Shown: positions 48,840 through 58,717, numbered from the stretch's first letter. The stretch is DNA of 64,000 nucleotides from Variovorax sp. RA8 (GCF_901827175.1 NZ_LR594662.1:1674001-1738000), one strand, 5' to 3'. Program-made: numbers and translations. The notes: generated by a model from the sequence alone, not told the origin.

Positions 48840-50279
48840 TCAGCCGCCAGCCGTGTAGGCCGTCTTCACCACCGTAAAGAACTCCTGCGCATACCGCCCC
48901 TGCTCGCGCGGCCCATAGCTCGACCCCTTGCGCCCGCCGAAGGGCACGTGATAGTCCACCCCCGCAGTCGGCAGGTTCACCATCACCATCCCCGCCTGGC
49001 TGTGGCGCTTGAAGTGCGTCGCGTACTTCAGGCTCGTCGTCGCGATGCCGGCCGACAGGCCGAACTCGGTGTCGTTGGCCGTCGCCAGCGCCTCCTCGTA
49101 GTTCTTCACCCGGATCACGCTGGCCACCGGCCCGAAGATCTCTTCCTTGTTGATGCGCATGCTCGCCACCGATTCGCTGAACAGCGCCGGCGACATGTAG
49201 TAGCCCTCGGTGTCCAGCTTCAGCCGCTCGCCGCCTGCGGCCAGCGTGGCGCCCTCGCCCTGGCCGATCTCGATGTAGTTCAGGTCTTGCTGCAGCTGGC
49301 TCTCGCTGGAGACCGGGCCGATGTCGGTGCCCGCAGCCAGCGCATCGCCGACCTTGATCTTCGTCATCCGCACCTTCATCGCCTCGATGAATTTCGGGTA
49401 GATGCCCTCGGTCACGATCAGCCGGCTCGACGCGGTGCAGCGCTGGCCGGTGGAATAGAAAGCGCTCTGCACGCTGAGTTCGACAGCCTGCTCGAGGTTG
49501 GCATCGTCCAGAACCACCTGCGGGTTCTTGCCGCCCATCTCGAGCTGCACCTTCTTGTGCCTGGTCGCGCACTGCACCGCGATGTTGCGGCCGACGCCGA
49601 CCGAGCCGGTGAAGCTGATGGCGTGGATGCCGGGGTGGTCGACCAGGGCGTTGCCGATCACGCTGCCGCGGCCCATCACGAGGTTGAACACGCCGGGCGG
49701 AATGCCCGAGCGGCTGATGATCTCGGCCAGCGCCCAGGCGCAGCCGGGCACCAGGTCGGCGGGCTTGAGCACCACGCAGTTGCCGAACGCCAGCGCCGGC
49801 GCGATCTTCCAGGCGGGAATCGCAATCGGGAAGTTCCACGGCGTGATGAGCCCGACCACGCCGACGGGCTCGCGCGTGATCTCGACGCCGATGCCGGGGC
49901 GCACCGACGGGATGACTTCGCCCGACAGACGCAGGCATTCGCCGGCGAAGAACTTGAAGATGTGGCCGGCGCGCGTGGCCTCGCCGATGCCCTCGGGCTT
50001 GGTCTTGCCCTCCTCGCGCGCAAGCAGCGTGCCCAGTTCTTCCTTGCGCGCCAGGATCTCGTTGCCGATCTTGTCCAGCGCATCGCTGCGCGCCTGGAGG
50101 CCGCTGGTGGACCAGGCCGGGAAGGCGGCGGTGGCCGCGGCCACGGCTGCATCCACCTGGGCGGCATCGCCTTGCGCATAGTGGCCGAGCACGTCGCCCA
50201 GGTTGCTCGGATTGGTGTTCGGGCTGTAGCTGGCGCCGGCGCGCCATTCGCCGTTGATCAGGTTGTCGAAGTTGTTCAT
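48840..50279 (-). CDS. Aldehyde dehydrogenase, alpha-ketoglutaric-semialdehyde type
   Basis: A 479-residue NAD(P)-dependent aldehyde dehydrogenase. The catalytic Cys281 is in GQRCTASS and the base Glu247 in LEMGGKN; TPWNFPIAIPAWK and FTGSVGVG are the cofactor motifs. The sequence has the style of YcbD/GucD-like enzymes that oxidise alpha-ketoglutaric semialdehyde to 2-oxoglutarate. That fits its operon, which includes an L-2-keto-3-deoxyarabonate dehydratase-like enzyme whose product is exactly this semialdehyde. The start overlaps the amidohydrolase stop by four bases. It is the last gene of the eleven-gene run. Confidence 0.88.
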   Translation of the reverse strand: MNNFDNLINGEWRAGASYSPNTNPSNLGDVLGHYAQGDAAQVDAAVAAATAAFPAWSTSGLQARSDALDKIGNEILARKEELGTLLAREEGKTKPEGIGEATRAGHIFKFFAGECLRLSGEVIPSVRPGIGVEITREPVGVVGLITPWNFPIAIPAWKIAPALAFGNCVVLKPADLVPGCAWALAEIISRSGIPPGVFNLVMGRGSVIGNALVDHPGIHAISFTGSVGVGRNIAVQCATRHKKVQLEMGGKNPQVVLDDANLEQAVELSVQSAFYSTGQRCTASSRLIVTEGIYPKFIEAMKVRMTKIKVGDALAAGTDIGPVSSESQLQQDLNYIEIGQGEGATLAAGGERLKLDTEGYYMSPALFSESVASMRINKEEIFGPVASVIRVKNYEEALATANDTEFGLSAGIATTSLKYATHFKRHSQAGMVMVNLPTAGVDYHVPFGGRKGSSYGPREQGRYAQEFFTVVKTAYTAGG

Positions 50280-51208
50280 GTGCAGAGTTCTGAAGAAGGT
50301 GGAAGCTCGATGCGGTAGAAGCGCAGCGCGTTGCCGCTCATCACGGCCTGCCGCTGATCGGGCGTGAGCTCATCCAGCATGCGCGAGACGCCCTGCACCA
50401 ACGGCTCGAAGCCGATGCGCAGGCCCGTCACGGGAAAGTTGCTGGCGAACATGCAGCGTTGCCAGCCGAAGATGGCCATGGTGTCGCGCACGATGCGCGC
50501 ATTGGCCTCCCAATCCCAGGGCGCGTCGCGCAGACCGAACTCGGAGAGCTTCACGTGCACATTCGGCTGACGCGCGAGGATTTCCATCCCGCCACGCCAG
50601 CGCGCAAGGCCTTCCTCGCTGCGGTCCCATGCCAGGCCATGGTGGTTGAGCACCATCGGCACGCGCGGGAACATCGCCGCGACCTGGGCCGCCTCGGCCA
50701 GGTGCCAGGCAGGTACGCGCATGTCCCAGCTCAAGCCGTGCTTCTCCAGCAGCGAGAAGCCGCGCAGCCAGGCCGCGTCCTGCATGCTGCCTGCATGTCC
50801 CGCCACGCTTTGCCCCGGCACTGCCGAAGTCACCGGCTTGCAGCGAATGCCGCGCACCAGCGGATAGCGCAGATGGTCGAGCAGACACTCCTCGGTGTCG
50901 GGCCGGTCGAGCCAGGCATGTGCGACCACTGCATTCGGAAGCGCATACGCGGCGTTCATCTCGTGCAGCCATGCGGTTTCGGCCACCTGCTCGCTGCGAT
51001 CGCGCTCTGCCTCCACGTGCACCGTCGCCAGCACCCGGACACCGGCGCTCGCCGCGCGATAGTCCGCGGGCAGGAAGTTCCGGCGCAACGCTTCGTACTC
51101 GCCCAGAAAGAATCCCTGCGGGTCGTACGCCTGCTGCAGCCATGGATAGTTCCCCCGCGACAGGTCCCACAGGTGATGGTGCGCGTCGACGACGGGCATG
51201 AGCGGCAT
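50276..51208 (-). CDS. Amidohydrolase-superfamily lactonase-like protein
   Basis: A 310-residue TIM-barrel hydrolase of COG3618, which includes L-fuconolactonase, sulfomuconolactone hydrolase and galactarolactone isomerase. It opens with PVVDAHHHLWDLSRGNYPWL, keeps RGIRCKP after strand three, MVLNHHGLAWD and the late MFASNFPV block. In a sugar-acid operon the likely job is opening an aldonolactone. ATG at 51208 is one base after the stop of the beta-propeller gene; its own stop overlaps the aldehyde dehydrogenase start. Exact lactone unknown. Confidence 0.83.
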   Translation of the reverse strand: MPLMPVVDAHHHLWDLSRGNYPWLQQAYDPQGFFLGEYEALRRNFLPADYRAASAGVRVLATVHVEAERDRSEQVAETAWLHEMNAAYALPNAVVAHAWLDRPDTEECLLDHLRYPLVRGIRCKPVTSAVPGQSVAGHAGSMQDAAWLRGFSLLEKHGLSWDMRVPAWHLAEAAQVAAMFPRVPMVLNHHGLAWDRSEEGLARWRGGMEILARQPNVHVKLSEFGLRDAPWDWEANARIVRDTMAIFGWQRCMFASNFPVTGLRIGFEPLVQGVSRMLDELTPDQRQAVMSGNALRFYRIELPPSSELCT

Positions 51209-51209
51209 G

Positions 51210-52154
51210 TCAGTGGGCCCAGAGATACGAAGAGTCCGGTTCGCGCAGCGTGGCGAACTCGCGGTCGAACTCGAAGTTGTCCAGGTTGAGGCGACGGATC
51301 GTCTGATCCTGAAACGAGATCCAGGCTGCGCGCGCACCGGGATGCAGCGACAGCGCCAGCGGTTTGGCCGGGAGCACGACGCAGCGCCGCTCTTTCAGAT
51401 CGGTGCCGAAGACCGAGAGGCTTTGCTCGCCCGAATTGGTAGCGAGCAGCACTTCATGGCCTTGGGCATCGGTGCTGCGGTACAGGCGATTCGGATCGCG
51501 CCGCGTCTTGCCGGAGGCAACCACCTTCATGCTGGCCGTGTCGATGGCCACGATGGTGTCATCACCCCGGTTCGCCACGTACAGCAGCGTCTCGTCGGCC
51601 GACAGCGCGTTGCCTTCGGGCACCGGGCCCGGCACCACGGCCACAGGCGCGAAGGTCGGATCGTGCGGCTTGATCCTGGTGACGGTGTTGGACAGCAGGT
51701 TGAGCGCGTAGGCGGTCTGCGCGTCCTGCGTCAGCGCGAACAGGTGGGTCTTGTAGCCGCCCGAGGCAACGGCAAGATCCGGCACATGGCGATGGACCGG
51801 GTCGGAGAAGCGCAGCAGCACGTTGTGGGCTTCGGACATCACGTACAGGCGGCCCTCCGCGTCCACGGAGAGGCCATGCGGGCGGTAGTAGGGCCAGATA
51901 TCGAGCGTGGCGACGTGCTCGCGCCGGTCCAGGTCGATCACGAACACCGAATGTCCGCCCGCCTCGCCCAGATGGCTGGCGGTCTCGATGCCGTAGTGCC
52001 CCACATAGGCGCGCTTGCGCACCAGGTCCACCGCGAACTCGTGCGGGAAGTTCGGCAGGACGATGTGCTTCTCGGCGCGGCCGGTGGCCGCGTCGTAGAA
52101 GCTGAAGGTATGGGCGCATTTCTGCACCAGCAGCAGGGTTTCACGAATGGACAT
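51210..52154 (-). CDS. YncE-like beta-propeller protein
   Basis: A 314-residue protein made of repeated beta-propeller blades (for example HSVFVIDLDRREHVATLDIW, GLSVDAEGRLYVMSE, ALSADETLLYVANRGDDTIVAIDTASMKVVASGK in part). There is no signal peptide, so it should be cytoplasmic, unlike most YncE proteins. Some propellers (YbhE/Pgl, SMP-30) are lactonases of sugar acids. Its place between a TRAP permease and a lactonase-like amidohydrolase suggests it acts on the same compound, but no metal or catalytic site was identified. Confidence 0.72.
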   Translation of the reverse strand: MSIRETLLLVQKCAHTFSFYDAATGRAEKHIVLPNFPHEFAVDLVRKRAYVGHYGIETASHLGEAGGHSVFVIDLDRREHVATLDIWPYYRPHGLSVDAEGRLYVMSEAHNVLLRFSDPVHRHVPDLAVASGGYKTHLFALTQDAQTAYALNLLSNTVTRIKPHDPTFAPVAVVPGPVPEGNALSADETLLYVANRGDDTIVAIDTASMKVVASGKTRRDPNRLYRSTDAQGHEVLLATNSGEQSLSVFGTDLKERRCVVLPAKPLALSLHPGARAAWISFQDQTIRRLNLDNFEFDREFATLREPDSSYLWAH

Positions 52155-52171
52155 CGCGCGGCTTTCTGGGA

Positions 52172-53449
52172 TCAGCGGAACCAGCTGGCCGGCACCATGA
52201 CCAGCTGCGGAAAGAGGACGAAAAGGAACAGCAGCAGCATCTGCGCCAGCAGGAAGGGCCAGACTCCCTTGATCACGGCATCCAGGCGGGTCTTGGCCAC
52301 GCCTGCGACCACATTGAGCACCGTTCCGACCGGCGGGGTCAGCAGGCCGATCGCGTTGTTCATGATGAACATCACGCCGAAGTAGACGGGGTCGATGCCG
52401 GCCTTGGTGATCACGGGCATGAGGATGGGCGTGAGGATCAGCACCGTGGGCATGAGGTCCAGCGCCGTGCCAACCACGATGACGAGGATCATGATCACGA
52501 ACATCAGCAGGATCTTGTTGCCCATGAAGGGCTCGAGCAGCGCCGAAGCCTGAGCCGGGATGTCGGCGATGGTGATGAGCCAGGCCGACACCAGCGCGCA
52601 GGCCACCAGGAACATCACCGTGCTCGAGGTCTTGGCCGCCGACAGCATGAGCTCGGGCAGTCTCTCGAACTTGAGCTCGCCGTGCACGAAGCGTCCCACC
52701 ACGAGCGCATACACCACCGCCACCACCGCGGCTTCGGTCGGCGTGAAGATGCCGAACTTCATGCCGCCGATGATCACCCCGGGCAATGCCAGGGCCCAGA
52801 TGCCGTCGGCCAGGCGCGCCGCAAGTTTGCGGGCATCGAAGCGGCCGGCGGCCGCGCCCGGCTCCTTCTTGGCACAGAGCCACCAGGTGAATGCCAATGC
52901 GCCGGCCATCATGAGGCCCGGGAAGATGCCGGCCATGAACAGCTTGGTGATCGACACCTGCGCCGCCACGCCGAACACCACGAACGCGATGGACGGGGGG
53001 ACCACCGGCGCGATGATCCCGCCCGCGGCGATCAGGCCGGAAGCGCGCGGCACGTCGTAGCCGGCTGCGCGCATCATCGGAATCAGCAGCGCCGCCACGG
53101 CCGCCGTGTCGGCCACGGCGGAGCCGGAGATGCTGGCCACGACCACGCAGGCAATGATGGCGACATAGCCCAGCCCGCCGCGTACATGGCCCACCAGGGC
53201 TTCGGCCACCGCGACAATGCGCCGCGACAGCCCGCCCGCGTTCATCAGCTCGCCGGCCAGCATGAAGAAGGGCACCGCCATCAGCGGATAGTTGTTGACA
53301 CCCTCGAGCAGATTCTGCGCCAGGATCTGCGTGTCGAAGCTGTTGAGATGGATCATCAGCGCCACGCCGCACACCAGCAGCGCGAACGCGATGGGCGTGC
53401 CCAGCATCATGGCGCCGAGCAGGGAGAAGAGGAAGACAGAGATGGTCAT
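52172..53449 (-). CDS. dctM: TRAP transporter large permease
   Basis: The large membrane subunit of a tripartite ATP-independent periplasmic (TRAP) transporter. It has 425 residues and about twelve membrane segments. Family marks are LAVPFFMLAGELMNAGGLS-like (MAVPFFMLAGELMNAG) near residue 57, GSAVADTAAVAALLIPMM, and GIIAPVVPPSIAFVVFG, and near the end NNAIGLLTPPVG. It is driven by a sodium or proton gradient and takes substrate from DctP. The order DctP-DctQ-DctM with gaps of 22 and 13 bases is standard. Confidence 0.93.
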   Translation of the reverse strand: MTISVFLFSLLGAMMLGTPIAFALLVCGVALMIHLNSFDTQILAQNLLEGVNNYPLMAVPFFMLAGELMNAGGLSRRIVAVAEALVGHVRGGLGYVAIIACVVVASISGSAVADTAAVAALLIPMMRAAGYDVPRASGLIAAGGIIAPVVPPSIAFVVFGVAAQVSITKLFMAGIFPGLMMAGALAFTWWLCAKKEPGAAAGRFDARKLAARLADGIWALALPGVIIGGMKFGIFTPTEAAVVAVVYALVVGRFVHGELKFERLPELMLSAAKTSSTVMFLVACALVSAWLITIADIPAQASALLEPFMGNKILLMFVIMILVIVVGTALDLMPTVLILTPILMPVITKAGIDPVYFGVMFIMNNAIGLLTPPVGTVLNVVAGVAKTRLDAVIKGVWPFLLAQMLLLFLFVLFPQLVMVPASWFR

Positions 53450-53462
53450 GTCTTGTCCTCTT

Positions 53463-53966
53463 TCATTCGCCCGCGCTGACGGCTTGCGGCACCAGCTCCG
53501 CGCGCGTCATGCGCCCGACCAGCTGGCGCCACAGCGAATGCGCCTGCAGCAGGGCCATGCCGGCGCTGCTGATCAGCAGGGATAGATAGACCCAGCCCAG
53601 CGGCACCCCCGTCACGGGCGAGTGGTCGCCCATGCCGATCACCACCTGCTTCCAGGCGCCGTGCGCCAGCAGCACGCAGCAGCCCAGTACCAGCGCATCG
53701 GAAGCGAAGCGGCAGACGCGCTGGCCGGTTTCGCCCAGCCGGTCGACCAGGCTGGACATGCCGAGGTGGGCGCTGTCCTTCATCACCACGAGCGCGCCGA
53801 TCAGCGTGAGCCACATGAAGACGAAGCGCGACACTTCTTCGGAGAACACGATGCCGGAGTTGAAGGCGTAGCGCAGAACGACGTTGCCGAATACCAGCAC
53901 CACCATGACGGCGAGCAGTGCAACCAGCAGCCACTCCGTGGCGCGCGCGAGCAGATGGGATTTCAT
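53463..53966 (-). CDS. dctQ: TRAP transporter small permease
   Basis: The small membrane subunit of the TRAP transporter, 167 residues with four predicted membrane segments. The second segment is preceded by VLRYAFNSGIVFSEEVSRF and WLTLIGALVVMKDSAHLGM, the family pattern. DctQ bridges or stabilises the large subunit. It lies 22 bases after dctP and 13 before dctM. Confidence 0.9.
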   Translation of the reverse strand: MKSHLLARATEWLLVALLAVMVVLVFGNVVLRYAFNSGIVFSEEVSRFVFMWLTLIGALVVMKDSAHLGMSSLVDRLGETGQRVCRFASDALVLGCCVLLAHGAWKQVVIGMGDHSPVTGVPLGWVYLSLLISSAGMALLQAHSLWRQLVGRMTRAELVPQAVSAGE

Positions 53967-53988
53967 GGATGGCTCCCTGGCGCCGCGC

Positions 53989-54972
53989 TTACCTGACCGC
54001 GTCCACCGCGGCGAGCAGCTCGGGGCCGTTCTTGGTCACGTAGGCCTTGCGCACGACCTCGCCCACCACGGCCTTGAAGGGCGCGGGGTCGTAGCTCTCG
54101 ATCACCGACATGCCCTGCTTGCGCAGGTCGGCGACGATGCCGGCCTCGTTCTTCTGGTTGCTGCTTCGCTGCAGCAGCTTGGCGTCGTTGGCGCTGTCGA
54201 GCAGCACCTTCTGCAGCTCGGGATTGAGCGCGTCGAACTTCTTCTTGCTGTAGACCAACGGCATGGCGGTGAAGGCATGCTTGGTGAGCGTCAGGTGCTT
54301 CTGGACTTCGTAGAACTTGGCAGCGTAGGTGATGTCCACCGGATGCTCCTGCGCATCCACCGCACCCGATTCGAGCGCCTGGTAGAGCTCGCCGAGCGGC
54401 ATCGGCAACGGGTTGCTGCCCAGCAGCTTCCAGGCCTGGATGTGGACCGGATTGCCCATGGTGCGGATCTTCAGGCCCTTGACGTCTTCGGGCGTGCGAA
54501 CGGCGCGGTTCTTGGTGGTGATCGAGCGGAAGCCCACTTCCCAGAAGGCGAGCTGCTTGAGGCCGTGGGCCTCGAGCTCCTTCATGAGGCCCTGGCCCAC
54601 GTCGCCGTCCACTGTTGCGTAGGCATGGGCCGGGTCGCGGAACAGGAACGGGATGTCGAGCACGTCGAACTTCGAGACGAGTCCCGAGAAGTTGCCGCTG
54701 CCGGCCATCATCATGTCGATGGTGCCGCCGCGCACGGCGCCGAGCGTGGTCGTGTCGTTGCCGAGCTGGCTGCTGGGATAGACCTGGACCTCGAGCTGGC
54801 CCTTGCTGCGCTCCTTGACGAGCCGGGCGAATTCCAGCGCCGCCTGGTGCTGGGAGGCGGTCTCCGGCCCAGCATGGGCGAAGCGGATCTTGGTGACCTG
54901 TGCGTGGGCGGCCAGGCCGCCCGAGAGCAATGCGCTGCACAGGGCAAGCTTGAGGAAGGAAATGCGTTTCAT
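53989..54972 (-). CDS. dctP: TRAP transporter substrate-binding protein
   Basis: The periplasmic receptor of the TRAP system, 327 residues with a signal peptide (cleavage near AHAQV). It has the pattern TKIRFAHAGPETASQHQAAL, YPSSQLGNDTT, DVKGLKIRTMGNPVHIQ (with the carboxylate-binding Arg) and ALESGAVDAQEHP. The Arg indicates an acidic ligand, consistent with a sugar acid. It follows the dehydratase gene by 58 bases and leads to dctQ and dctM. Confidence 0.92.
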   Translation of the reverse strand: MKRISFLKLALCSALLSGGLAAHAQVTKIRFAHAGPETASQHQAALEFARLVKERSKGQLEVQVYPSSQLGNDTTTLGAVRGGTIDMMMAGSGNFSGLVSKFDVLDIPFLFRDPAHAYATVDGDVGQGLMKELEAHGLKQLAFWEVGFRSITTKNRAVRTPEDVKGLKIRTMGNPVHIQAWKLLGSNPLPMPLGELYQALESGAVDAQEHPVDITYAAKFYEVQKHLTLTKHAFTAMPLVYSKKKFDALNPELQKVLLDSANDAKLLQRSSNQKNEAGIVADLRKQGMSVIESYDPAPFKAVVGEVVRKAYVTKNGPELLAAVDAVR

Positions 54973-55030
54973 GGTTTGTCTCCTGTAGGAATCTGTCTCG
55001 GGTCAAGGGAAGCAGGTTGAAAGCGGGCCG

Positions 55031-55960
55031 CTATGTCGCCCAGCGCAGCACCAGCGGATCGAGGCGGCGCGCCGTCTCGATCAGGCCCTTGCGGGTTTCC
55101 GGGTGCATGGCGGGCCAGGGGTGGCGCGGCGCTTCGCAGGTGATCACGCCACCTTCTTTCATCAGTGCCTTGGCTGCGAGGAAACCCGATTGCCGGTTCT
55201 CGTGATTGATCAGCGGCAGCCAGCGCTGGTAGAGCGCAAAGGCCTTGTCGCGATCGCCCGCGCGGTGCGCGTCGATGATGGGTCGGATGCCGTCGGCGTA
55301 GGCGCCGCCCGTCATCGAGCCGGTCGCGCCGGCGTCGAGGTCGGGCATCAAGGTGATCGCCTCTTCGCCGTCCCACGGACCTTCGACTGCGTCGCCGCCC
55401 AGGCGGATCAGCTCGCGCAGCTTCGAGGCGGCGCCCGCGGTCTCGATCTTGAAGTAGGCCACGTGCTCGATCTCCGTCGCCATGCGCGCGAGAAAGGGTG
55501 CCGACAGTACCGTGCCGCTGGCCGGCGCGTCCTGGACCATGATCGGGATGTCCACCGCGTCGGACAGCCGCGCATAGAAGTCGAAGATCTGCGGCTCGGG
55601 CACGCGGAAGGTGGCGCCGTGGTAGGGCGGCATCACCATCAGCATCGCGGCGCCCATGTCCTGCGCACGGCGGCTGCGCTCGGCGCAGACGTGGGTAGCG
55701 AAGTGGGTGGTGGTCACGATCACCGGCACGCGCCCGGCCACGTGTTCGAGGATGGTGCGGGTCAGGAGCTCGCGCTCGTCGTCCGCGAGCACGAACTGCT
55801 CGGAGAAATTCGCCAGGATGCAGATGCCGTCCGAGCCCGACTCGATCATGAAATCGATGCAGCGCTTCTGGCTCGCGAGGTCCAGCTCGCCATTGGCGGT
55901 GAACGGCGTCGGCACGACGGGGAAAATGCCGCGGTAGCGGGCAGGCTGGGTGAGGGTCAT
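55031..55960 (-). CDS. L-2-keto-3-deoxyarabonate dehydratase-like aldolase-family enzyme
   Basis: A 309-residue class I barrel of the DHDPS/NAL family. It closely resembles the L-2-keto-3-deoxyarabonate dehydratase of Azospirillum: YRGIFPVVPTPF, LDLASQKRCIDFMIESGSDG, CILANFSEQF and IVTTTHFATHVCAERS. The Schiff-base lysine is Lys171 in YFKIETAG. That enzyme dehydrates and decarboxy-free converts the 2-keto-3-deoxy acid to alpha-ketoglutaric semialdehyde. The aldehyde dehydrogenase at the end of the same operon would then give 2-oxoglutarate. ATG at 55960. Confidence 0.85.
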   Translation of the reverse strand: MTLTQPARYRGIFPVVPTPFTANGELDLASQKRCIDFMIESGSDGICILANFSEQFVLADDERELLTRTILEHVAGRVPVIVTTTHFATHVCAERSRRAQDMGAAMLMVMPPYHGATFRVPEPQIFDFYARLSDAVDIPIMVQDAPASGTVLSAPFLARMATEIEHVAYFKIETAGAASKLRELIRLGGDAVEGPWDGEEAITLMPDLDAGATGSMTGGAYADGIRPIIDAHRAGDRDKAFALYQRWLPLINHENRQSGFLAAKALMKEGGVITCEAPRHPWPAMHPETRKGLIETARRLDPLVLRWAT

Positions 55961-55982
55961 GGTGTCTTGAAAGAAATGCGCG

Positions 55983-57530
55983 TCAGGTGACCACGCTGAT
56001 TTGCCAGGGAACGAACTCCTGCTGGCCGTAGCCGTGGCGTTCGCTGCGCGAAGGCTGGCCGGAGGCCGTGGCCAGAAGCATCTGGAACAGCAGCGCGCCG
56101 AGTTCCTCGATGCTTCGCGTGCCGTCGAGCACCTCGCCGCAGTTGAGGTCCATGTCGTCGGACTGGCGTTCCCAAAGTGCGGTGTTGGTGGCGAGCTTGA
56201 AGGAGGGGGAGGGTGCGCAGCCATAGGCCGAGCCGCGTCCGGTGGTGAAGCAGATCAGGTTGGCGCCGCCCGCGACCTGGCCGGTGGCGGAGATCGGGTC
56301 GTAGCCGGGCGTATCCATGAATACCAGGCCGTGGGCAGTCACCGGCTGCGCATACTCGTACACATCGACCAGATTGGTCGAGCCGGCCTTGGCGATGCCG
56401 CCCAGTGACTTCTCGAGCACGGTGGTGAGCCCGCCGGCCTTGTTGCCGGCCGAGGGGTTGTTGTCCATCGCGGCGCCGTTGCGGGCGCAGTAGGCCTCCC
56501 ACCAGCGGATGCGCTCGACCAGCTTGCGCCCGACTTCGGGCGTCTGCGCCCGGCGCGTAAGCAGGTGCTCGGCGCCATAGATCTCCGGCGTCTCCGAAAG
56601 GATCGCCGTGCCGCCATGCGCAACCAGCAGGTCGACTGCTGCGCCGAGCACCGGGTTGGCCGAGATGCCGGAGTAGCCGTCGGAGCCACCGCACTGCAGG
56701 CCGACCACGAGTTGCCTCGCGGGGACGGTTTGCCGCTGCACGGCATTGGCCTGCGGCAGCATGGCCTTGATCCGTTCGATGCCGTGGGCGATGGTGCGCG
56801 TGGTGCCGCCGGTGTCCTGGATCGTGAAGCCGTGCAGCCGCTCGCTGTGCTGCAGGCCCTGCGTCGCGAGCAGCTTCGCGATCTGGTTGGTCTCGCATCC
56901 GAGGCCGACGACCAGCACGCTCGCGAAGTTGGGATGGCAGGCGTAGCCGCCCAAGGTGCGCTGCAGGATGGCGAGACCTTCGCCATCCGGGTCGACCGCG
57001 CAGCCGGCGCCGTGGGTGAGTGCCACCACACCGTCGACGTTCGGGAACGGCGCCAGCATCTCCGGGTGGATGTCGCGGCGGAAGTGGTCCGCGATGGCGC
57101 GCGCCACGGTGGCCGAGCAGTTCACCGAAGTGAGAATGCCGATGTAGTTGCGCGTCGCTACGCGGCCGTCATCGCGCACGATGCCCTCGAAAGTCGCCGA
57201 CGCTGCGGTGTAAGCGGTCGGCCGTGCCTCGGCGCCCATCGCGTAGTCGCGCGTGAAGTCGCCCGTCGCGAGGTTGTGCGTGTGCACATGCTGTCCCGCA
57301 CGGATCGGCTGGCTCGCGAAGCCGATGATCTGGCCGTAGCGGCGCACGGCAGCGCCCGGCTCGATCGCGCGCGTGGCCATCTTGTGGCCCGGCGGAATGA
57401 GGCCGGCTACCGCGATGCATTCGCTGTCGATCTGCGTGCCCGAGACCAGCTGATCGAGCGAGATCACGACATCGTCTTCGGCATGCAGGCGGATCACGCG
57501 TGCGTTCGGCTGGAATCTTGGGGACAACAT
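55983..57530 (-). CDS. UxaA/GarD-family acid-sugar dehydratase
   Basis: A 515-residue enzyme of the altronate/galactarate dehydratase family. The N-terminal 90 residues form the SAF domain (VAGLIPPGHKMATRAI), and the main domain has DGRVATRNYIGILTSVNCSA, PNVDGVVALTHGAGC, VVGLQCGGSDGYSGISANP, NPSAGNKAGG and CFTTGRGSAYG. Cysteines in these blocks bind iron. Members dehydrate uronate- or aldarate-type acids to 2-keto-3-deoxy acids. Length agrees with GarD (523) and UxaA (495), so the fused full-length form is present. Substrate undetermined. Confidence 0.85.
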   Translation of the reverse strand: MLSPRFQPNARVIRLHAEDDVVISLDQLVSGTQIDSECIAVAGLIPPGHKMATRAIEPGAAVRRYGQIIGFASQPIRAGQHVHTHNLATGDFTRDYAMGAEARPTAYTAASATFEGIVRDDGRVATRNYIGILTSVNCSATVARAIADHFRRDIHPEMLAPFPNVDGVVALTHGAGCAVDPDGEGLAILQRTLGGYACHPNFASVLVVGLGCETNQIAKLLATQGLQHSERLHGFTIQDTGGTTRTIAHGIERIKAMLPQANAVQRQTVPARQLVVGLQCGGSDGYSGISANPVLGAAVDLLVAHGGTAILSETPEIYGAEHLLTRRAQTPEVGRKLVERIRWWEAYCARNGAAMDNNPSAGNKAGGLTTVLEKSLGGIAKAGSTNLVDVYEYAQPVTAHGLVFMDTPGYDPISATGQVAGGANLICFTTGRGSAYGCAPSPSFKLATNTALWERQSDDMDLNCGEVLDGTRSIEELGALLFQMLLATASGQPSRSERHGYGQQEFVPWQISVVT

Positions 57531-57544
57531 GGCAGCGCCCGCCG

Positions 57545-58717
57545 TCACTCGACGATGTTGAAGTCCTTGAGGTACTCGGTCTTCAGCGTGAGACCGAGGC
57601 CCGGCTTGTAGTCGTCGAGCTGCACGAAGCCGTTCTCGGCCACCGGCTCGCCATCGAAGATGTAGTAGAACAACTCGTTGCCCACTTCCACGTCGTGCAT
57701 CGGGAAGTACTCGCTCATCGGCGAGGCCAGCGTGCTCATGGTCAGGTGGTAGTTGTGCATCTGGCCCGCGTGCGGGATCACCGGCACGCTGTAGGCCTCG
57801 CACAGCGCGTTGATCTTGTGCGCGGCCGTGATGCCGCCGACGCGGTTGGTGTCGTACTGCACGACCGACACTGCCTTGCGGTCCAGCAGCTGCTTGAAGC
57901 CGTAGAGCGAGAACTCGTGCTCGCCGCCGGAAATCGGAATGCTGGTCAACCGGTTCAGCTCGGCATAGCCGTCGATGTCGTCGGCGATCACCGGTTCCTC
58001 CAGCCAGCGCGGCTGGAACTTCTCGAGCTTGGGGCAAATGCGCTTGGCGTACTCAACGTTCCAGCCCATGTAGCACTCGAGCATGAGGTCGTTGTCGTAG
58101 CCGATGACTTCGCGCACGGCCTCGACCGACTTCAGGTTCTCCGCCACGCCCTTCTGCAGGTGCGCCGGCCCGTAGCCGAAGCGCATCTTGAAGGCGGTGA
58201 ATCCCTGGTCGAGGAACTTCTGCGCCTCGGCCTGCATTTCCTTCAGGTCGGTGCGATAGAGCTTGGAGTAGTAGCAGGGGATCTTCTCCTTGGTGCGGCC
58301 GCCGAGCAGCTTGAAGACCGGCTTGTTCACCGACTTGCCCAGGATGTCCCAGATCGCGAGGTCGACCGCCGAGATCGCCGCCATGGTCACGCCCTTGCGG
58401 CCCCAGGCATGGGTGGCGCGGTACATGCGCTGCCACAGGTACTCGTAGTCCCACGGGTCCTGGCCGATCACCAGCGGCGCGAGGTACTGGTCGATGATGG
58501 CCTTGGCGATGGCAGGCGCGAGGGCGACGTTGCCCAGCCCGACGATGCCGTCGTCGGTCTCGATCTCGACCACCGTCCACGAATGGAAGCGGAAGGTGCT
58601 CATGGTTTCCTGCGGCGCGTACAGCAGGTCCATCGCGTTGGAGCAGAAGTTGCCCTGCGGCGGAACGGTCTTGCCTTTCCACTCGTAAACACGGGCGCGT
58701 ACGGATTTGATCTTCAT
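57545..58717 (-). CDS. Enolase-superfamily acid-sugar dehydratase (rhamnonate-dehydratase-like subgroup)
   Basis: A 390-residue enolase-superfamily enzyme. Metal-ligand blocks are [17 protein letters not shown] and ISGGEHEFS; the catalytic Lys region reads FKMRFGYGP and the late strand carries [11 protein letters not shown] with the catalytic His. This layout is that of the L-rhamnonate and L-lyxonate dehydratase subgroup, not of mandelate racemase. Dehydration of any L-pentonate would give the 2-keto-3-deoxy-L-acid used by the enzyme encoded at 55031-55960, so the two fit in one route. It lies 14 bases before the UxaA/GarD gene. Confidence 0.83.
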   Translation of the reverse strand: MKIKSVRARVYEWKGKTVPPQGNFCSNAMDLLYAPQETMSTFRFHSWTVVEIETDDGIVGLGNVALAPAIAKAIIDQYLAPLVIGQDPWDYEYLWQRMYRATHAWGRKGVTMAAISAVDLAIWDILGKSVNKPVFKLLGGRTKEKIPCYYSKLYRTDLKEMQAEAQKFLDQGFTAFKMRFGYGPAHLQKGVAENLKSVEAVREVIGYDNDLMLECYMGWNVEYAKRICPKLEKFQPRWLEEPVIADDIDGYAELNRLTSIPISGGEHEFSLYGFKQLLDRKAVSVVQYDTNRVGGITAAHKINALCEAYSVPVIPHAGQMHNYHLTMSTLASPMSEYFPMHDVEVGNELFYYIFDGEPVAENGFVQLDDYKPGLGLTLKTEYLKDFNIVE

